DNA from: Notamacropus eugenii
Lineage: Eukaryota > Chordata > Mammalia > Diprotodontia > Macropodidae
Direction: 5' to 3'
NCBI RefSeq assembly: GCF_028372415.1
Contig: NC_092876.1
Coordinates: forward strand, 63,764,885 to 63,828,884
DNA length: 64,000 nt
Shown here: positions 61,248-64,000 of the stretch, piece after piece
Numbering within the stretch: the stretch's first letter is position 1
Layout: each line of letters begins with the position of its first letter
The notes under the pieces: model-generated
The model's input: the letters and a program-made list of their open reading frames with translations, nothing else
What the model was told of the DNA's origin: nothing
The model's database searches: none
Made by a program: the position numbers and the translations under genes

Positions 61248-61316
61248 CGTGTGCTTCCTGGACACCATCTTATCCAGCTTCTTGGCGATTCTCAGCAGCT
61301 CCTCTTCCTGCCCCAT
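61248..61316 (-). CDS. TCEA3: TCEA3 exon 1 (start codon)
   Basis: This exon encodes residues 1-23: [20 protein letters not shown] then KHT. It differs from human TCEA3 ([20 protein letters not shown]) at few sites. The ATG is at 61314-61316 in the context GCCAGCATGGGG and the donor is ACG|GTGAGC. TCEA3 encodes TFIIS.h, a nuclear factor that binds RNA polymerase II and stimulates cleavage of the transcript in stalled, backtracked complexes. The open frame extends 70 codons upstream without a stop, to ATGs at 61526 and 61496, but the human start and the CCAAT box at 61495 favour this Met. Confidence 0.97.
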
Positions 61317-61445
61317 GCTGGCTCGCGGGGGCCCGGCTGGGGGGAGGACGACTCCGGGGCCCGCGCCCGGCCGGGGGGTCCTCTGCCTCCGTCGGGCTCC
61401 CGGGTCGGCGGCCGAGGCTGACAGCTCAGCACCGACACCCAGCGA

Positions 61446-61499
61446 AGGGGGCGGGGCGGGGGCGGGGCAGGCGAGGGCGGGGCTCCGCGGGCCCATTGG
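61446..61499 (-). promoter_or_regulatory. TCEA3: GC boxes and CCAAT box of TCEA3
   Basis: The plus strand has GGGGGCGGGGCGGGGGCGGG and GGGCGGGG (Sp1-type sites, 61446-61481) and the minus strand has CCCAATGG at 61493-61500 (CCAAT box). Spacing of about 180 bases to the ATG suits a TSS at about 61400-61450 (inference). Confidence 0.65.
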
Positions 61500-61814
61500 G
61501 CGGCCCCGCCGCGGCTCCGCCCCCACCCGGCCTGCGCGAGGGGAGGCTAATTATAGGCTTCAAGGACTGAGGAGGGCAAAGATTGCGGCGTGGCCGGCGG
61601 GCCGCGGGAGGGGCGGGAGGCGCAGGGCGCAGACCTGGCCCCGCCCCCTTCTGGGAAGGTGGGGGCCGCAGCTTGGGGCTGGACGGAGCCTGGGCGAGCC
61701 TGCGTGCGGAGGTCCGCGGGTAGACCCCTCGGGAGCCCCGGGCACCCAGAGAGGGAAGGTGGTCATCTCTGTCTCCTTTGTACCCTGTGGATTTATTTTA
61801 TGCATCCAAAATTA

Positions 61815-62300
61815 TTCTGAAAAGAGGTCCCAGGGCTTCACCAGACTGCCTGGGGAGTCCAGGATGAATCTAGGGGTCCAGGATACACACCCCTCTGAAT
61901 CTGGGAGTCCAGAATACACACCCCTCTGAATCTGGGGGTCCAGAGTACGCACACCCTTCTGAATCAACATACACACCCCTCTGAATCTAGGGGTCCAGGA
62001 CACACACCCCTCTGAATCTGGGGGTCCAGAATACACACATTCCTCTGAATCTAGGGGTCTAGGATACACATAACCCCACTGATTCTAGGGGTCCTGGATA
62101 CATACACACACCCTCCTGGTTCTAGTGGTCCAAGACACACACGCACACACAAATTCTTGGGGTCTAGGATGTATACAACATACCCCTCCGATTCCAGGAC
62201 TGCAGGATATACAACCCCCTCCTAATTTCAGGGGTCCAGGATATACACCCCCCCTTGATTCCAGAGGTCTAGAATACAACCCTTCCCATTCTAGGAGTCT
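61815..62300. repeat. 31-base-type minisatellite upstream of TCEA3
   Basis: About fourteen degenerate units carry CTCTGAATCTGGGGGTCCAG and ATACACACCCC. Units toward 62000-62300 drift (GATTCTAGGGGTCCTGG, TTTCAGGGGTCCAGG). The unit differs from the 33-bp family. Confidence 0.9.
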
Positions 62301-63179
62301 AGGCTACGTAGACATACACAAACACAAAAACGCTCTTATTCTAGTCAAACACTCACATTTCCAGTTGAAATTGAGGTCTAGGAGTGGAGGCAGGATTAAA
62401 ACCCAGCTCCTCTGCCTAAATGCATCGCTCTTTCCTGATGCACCTGGCTCCACTCAGCACAAAATATTAGGAATTACAACCATCCATCTACAGAAGTCTT
62501 TGCACAATCACCGTGTGAACTGGAGAGCACTGGGTATTTTCATTGACATTGAAGTTTTCTTAGGATTTAAAGGTGGAAGGGACCCAATGGATCTAGTCCA
62601 GAGTCCCTTCGCCCTATTTTAAGACGTTAGGCACCAGAGGCTATACCCGAGGTTACACCAGGCTACCTGCCACTATGTGCACAAGACTTGTGAGATTGCA
62701 AAGCATCCTTCTAAACTCTGGGGATAGGACAAAGGCCTAAGTGGGGAGGGACATGTTAGTGTGGAAGATGACTGGGATGGGAGTCAGAGGACCTGGGCTC
62801 ACTAGCTTTGCCACATGTTACTTGTGTGACCTTAGGCAAATTACTTCTCTTGCTTTAGTTTCCTCATCTGTTAAGTGGGTGAGTTGGGTCAGATGACTTC
62901 TATGGAAATGCACAAAATCACAGGAGTCAGGGCTGACTATATGGGTAGACATGTGCCCAGGTCTGAGTAAATAGGGGGACTACAGAAAGCCCCATCACTT
63001 TTGCTAGCTCCTGTTACATCCCCTATTGTAATAGTTTGGGCATGGAAGAAGCACCCTGGCAGACCCTGGGGAGGCCCATTCTGCCAATAGCTGTTTGGAA
63101 TTCCTAAAGGGAAAAAAAATACCATGTTTCCCTTTATTTAGATCTTTCTCTCTCCTTAACCTGGGCTCATCTACACAGA
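62301..63179. repeat. MIR-type pieces upstream of TCEA3
   Basis: A MIR piece lies at about 62550-62680 (TAAAGGTGGAAGGGACCCAA, AGACGTTAGGCACCAGAGGC) and a SINE at about 62760-62900 (GATGGGAGTCAGAGGACCTG, CCTCATCTGTTAAGTGGG). The rest is unassigned. Confidence 0.6.
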
Positions 63180-63505
63180 TCTGTGATAGAATGTTAGAAC
63201 TAGAAGGGTGCAGAACATAGATGGTGACAGCCAAAACAGACCTTAGAGGTTAGACATGGAAGGTCAGAGCTGAGAAGGACCTTAGAACACAAAATATTAG
63301 AGAGGGAAAAGAAGTTAGGACCTAGAGTATTAAGAACCAGAAAGGACCTTAGAACACAGAATGTCAGGACTGGGAGTTCTTAGAACAGAATGTCAGAGCT
63401 GGGAGGGACCTTAGAACACAGAACATCAGGGCTGGGAGGGACCTTAGAATACAGAACGTCAGAGCTGGGAGGGCCCATAGAATACAGGATGTCAGAGCTG
63501 GACCA
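63180..63505. repeat. 33-bp-unit tandem array
   Basis: Units CCTTAGAACACAGAA and TGTCAGAGCTGGGAGGGA repeat with period about 33. They are degenerate at 63180-63340 and regular at 63345-63500. Same unit as 6290-7196 but inverted. Confidence 0.9.
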
Positions 63506-63507
63506 GG

Positions 63508-63697
63508 AGTTCTCAAAATGTGGTCTTGAGATCCTTTCCCAGGGTCCATGTGGTCACATAATAATAACATACTAAAATGTTTTCATTTCTAATACAGCAA
63601 ATATCAATCAAACGTACATAAACAAAAGCTCTTTGGGGTCCTATTATTTTTAAGAGTTTAAAGGGGTCCTGAGACCAAAAATGTTGAGAACCACTGT
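63508..63697. mobile_element. hAT-type DNA transposon relic (MER20-like layout)
   Basis: One end reads GAGTTCTCAAAATGTGGTCT and the other TGAGACCAAAAATGTTGAGAA then CCACTG; the ends are inverted repeats. The middle has ATAAACAAAAGCTCTTTGGG. It sits at the edge of the 33-bp array. Confidence 0.75.
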
Positions 63698-64000
63698 CTT
63701 AAGCAATGACCTATCAAAACTGAGAATAACTTTAGGACACAGAATGTCAGAGGGGGAGGTGATTTTCCAGATCACCCAGTCTAACCTCCTTATTTACAGA
63801 TGAGGAAACTGAATCCAGAAGGAAATCTTTTGCCCTAAGTCCCACATTCAGGGAGAGTCAGGAACTAAGAATCTTAGTCTTCTGACTCCTGGCAGTCCAC
63901 CACACCTCCACACCTCTTTCTCTGTAAATCATTGTAAGAAAAGGGGATTTCCAAGCATCCATTGGCAGAGATGGTTCCTTCTAGATCTCAAAGACGGCAA
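63698..64000. repeat. MIR-type relic at the window end
   Basis: GGACACAGAATGTCAGAGG, then ATCACCCAGTCTAACCTCC and TTTACAGATGAGGAAACTGA show a SINE with the same head as the 33-bp unit. No coding exon is seen in the last 300 bases. Confidence 0.7.

Larger units (their letters stand above)
59680..61780 (-). promoter_or_regulatory. TCEA3: TCEA3 CpG-island promoter and 5' region
   Basis: About 2 kb are very GC- and CpG-rich, with GC boxes, G-runs and AvaI/SmaI-like CCCGGG sites. TCEA3 exon 1 (61248-61316) lies near its right side. Long frames in either strand (for example 564 codons at 60235-61929) reflect the lack of A/T-rich stops. A relic repeat lies inside at 60615-60725. Confidence 0.9.

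Noticed and set aside
60150..61929. Very long frames in the TCEA3 CpG island (458 and 564 codons)
   Set aside because: High GC removes stop codons in all frames. Only the 23 codons of TCEA3 exon 1 match a known protein.
12119..63000. tRNA genes
   Set aside because: Box-B-like GAGTTCAAATC motifs are all inside SINEs with typical SINE tails. I see no intact cloverleaf.

Overview
The window is mammalian nuclear DNA, most likely from a marsupial. Nearly everything outside the exons is interspersed repeat: many copies of a tRNA-derived SINE with the marsupial-style head GCAGCTAGGTGGC and tail of the type ACCCCAAATGGGGTC, MIR/CORE-type SINEs, L2 and L1 fragments and hAT relics. Two multi-exon protein genes are present, both on the minus strand. 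Joining their exons gives proteins close to human ZNF436 and TCEA3, which as I recall are neighbours in this order and orientation on human 1p36.12. The species cannot be fixed from the sequence alone.

Layout from left to right. At 302-7377 (reading leftward) lies ZNF436: an 11-codon first coding exon (7294-7326), a 127-base KRAB-A exon (5709-5835), a single exon with twelve C2H2 fingers (2282-3531), and a roughly 2 kb 3' UTR ending near an AATAAA at 302-307. Its promoter is a CpG island at about 7250-8340. A 33-bp minisatellite (about 6290-7196) fills most of the first coding intron, and a 1.5 kb GA-rich satellite (8450-9980) lies behind the promoter. From 9980 to about 27 kb I see only repeats and unassigned DNA.

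From about 27.1 to 61.5 kb (reading leftward) lies TCEA3, the TFIIS transcript-cleavage factor, in eleven coding exons that join in frame to a 358-residue protein. Exon 1 is in a CpG island (59.7-61.8 kb). The last exon encodes only Phe-Cys-stop (29322-29330). Intron 7 (33206-37984) is a minor-spliceosome AT-AC intron, with a perfect ATATCCTTT donor, a CTCCTTGAC branch site and a CAC acceptor. This is the strongest non-obvious feature of the window.

Beyond the promoter (61.8-64 kb) are a second minisatellite, another tandem array of the 33-bp unit and a hAT relic. I see no upstream gene, although ASAP3 would be expected farther right by human synteny. The two proteins do not form a pathway: one is a sequence-specific KRAB zinc-finger protein, the other a general RNA polymerase II elongation factor. 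I found no wholly new system. The points most worth checking are the AT-AC intron, recurrent tandem expansion of one SINE-like 33-bp unit at several loci, an inverted pair of an unidentified repeat inside TCEA3 intron 5, a weak last-intron donor, and an old repeat absorbed into the TCEA3 CpG island.
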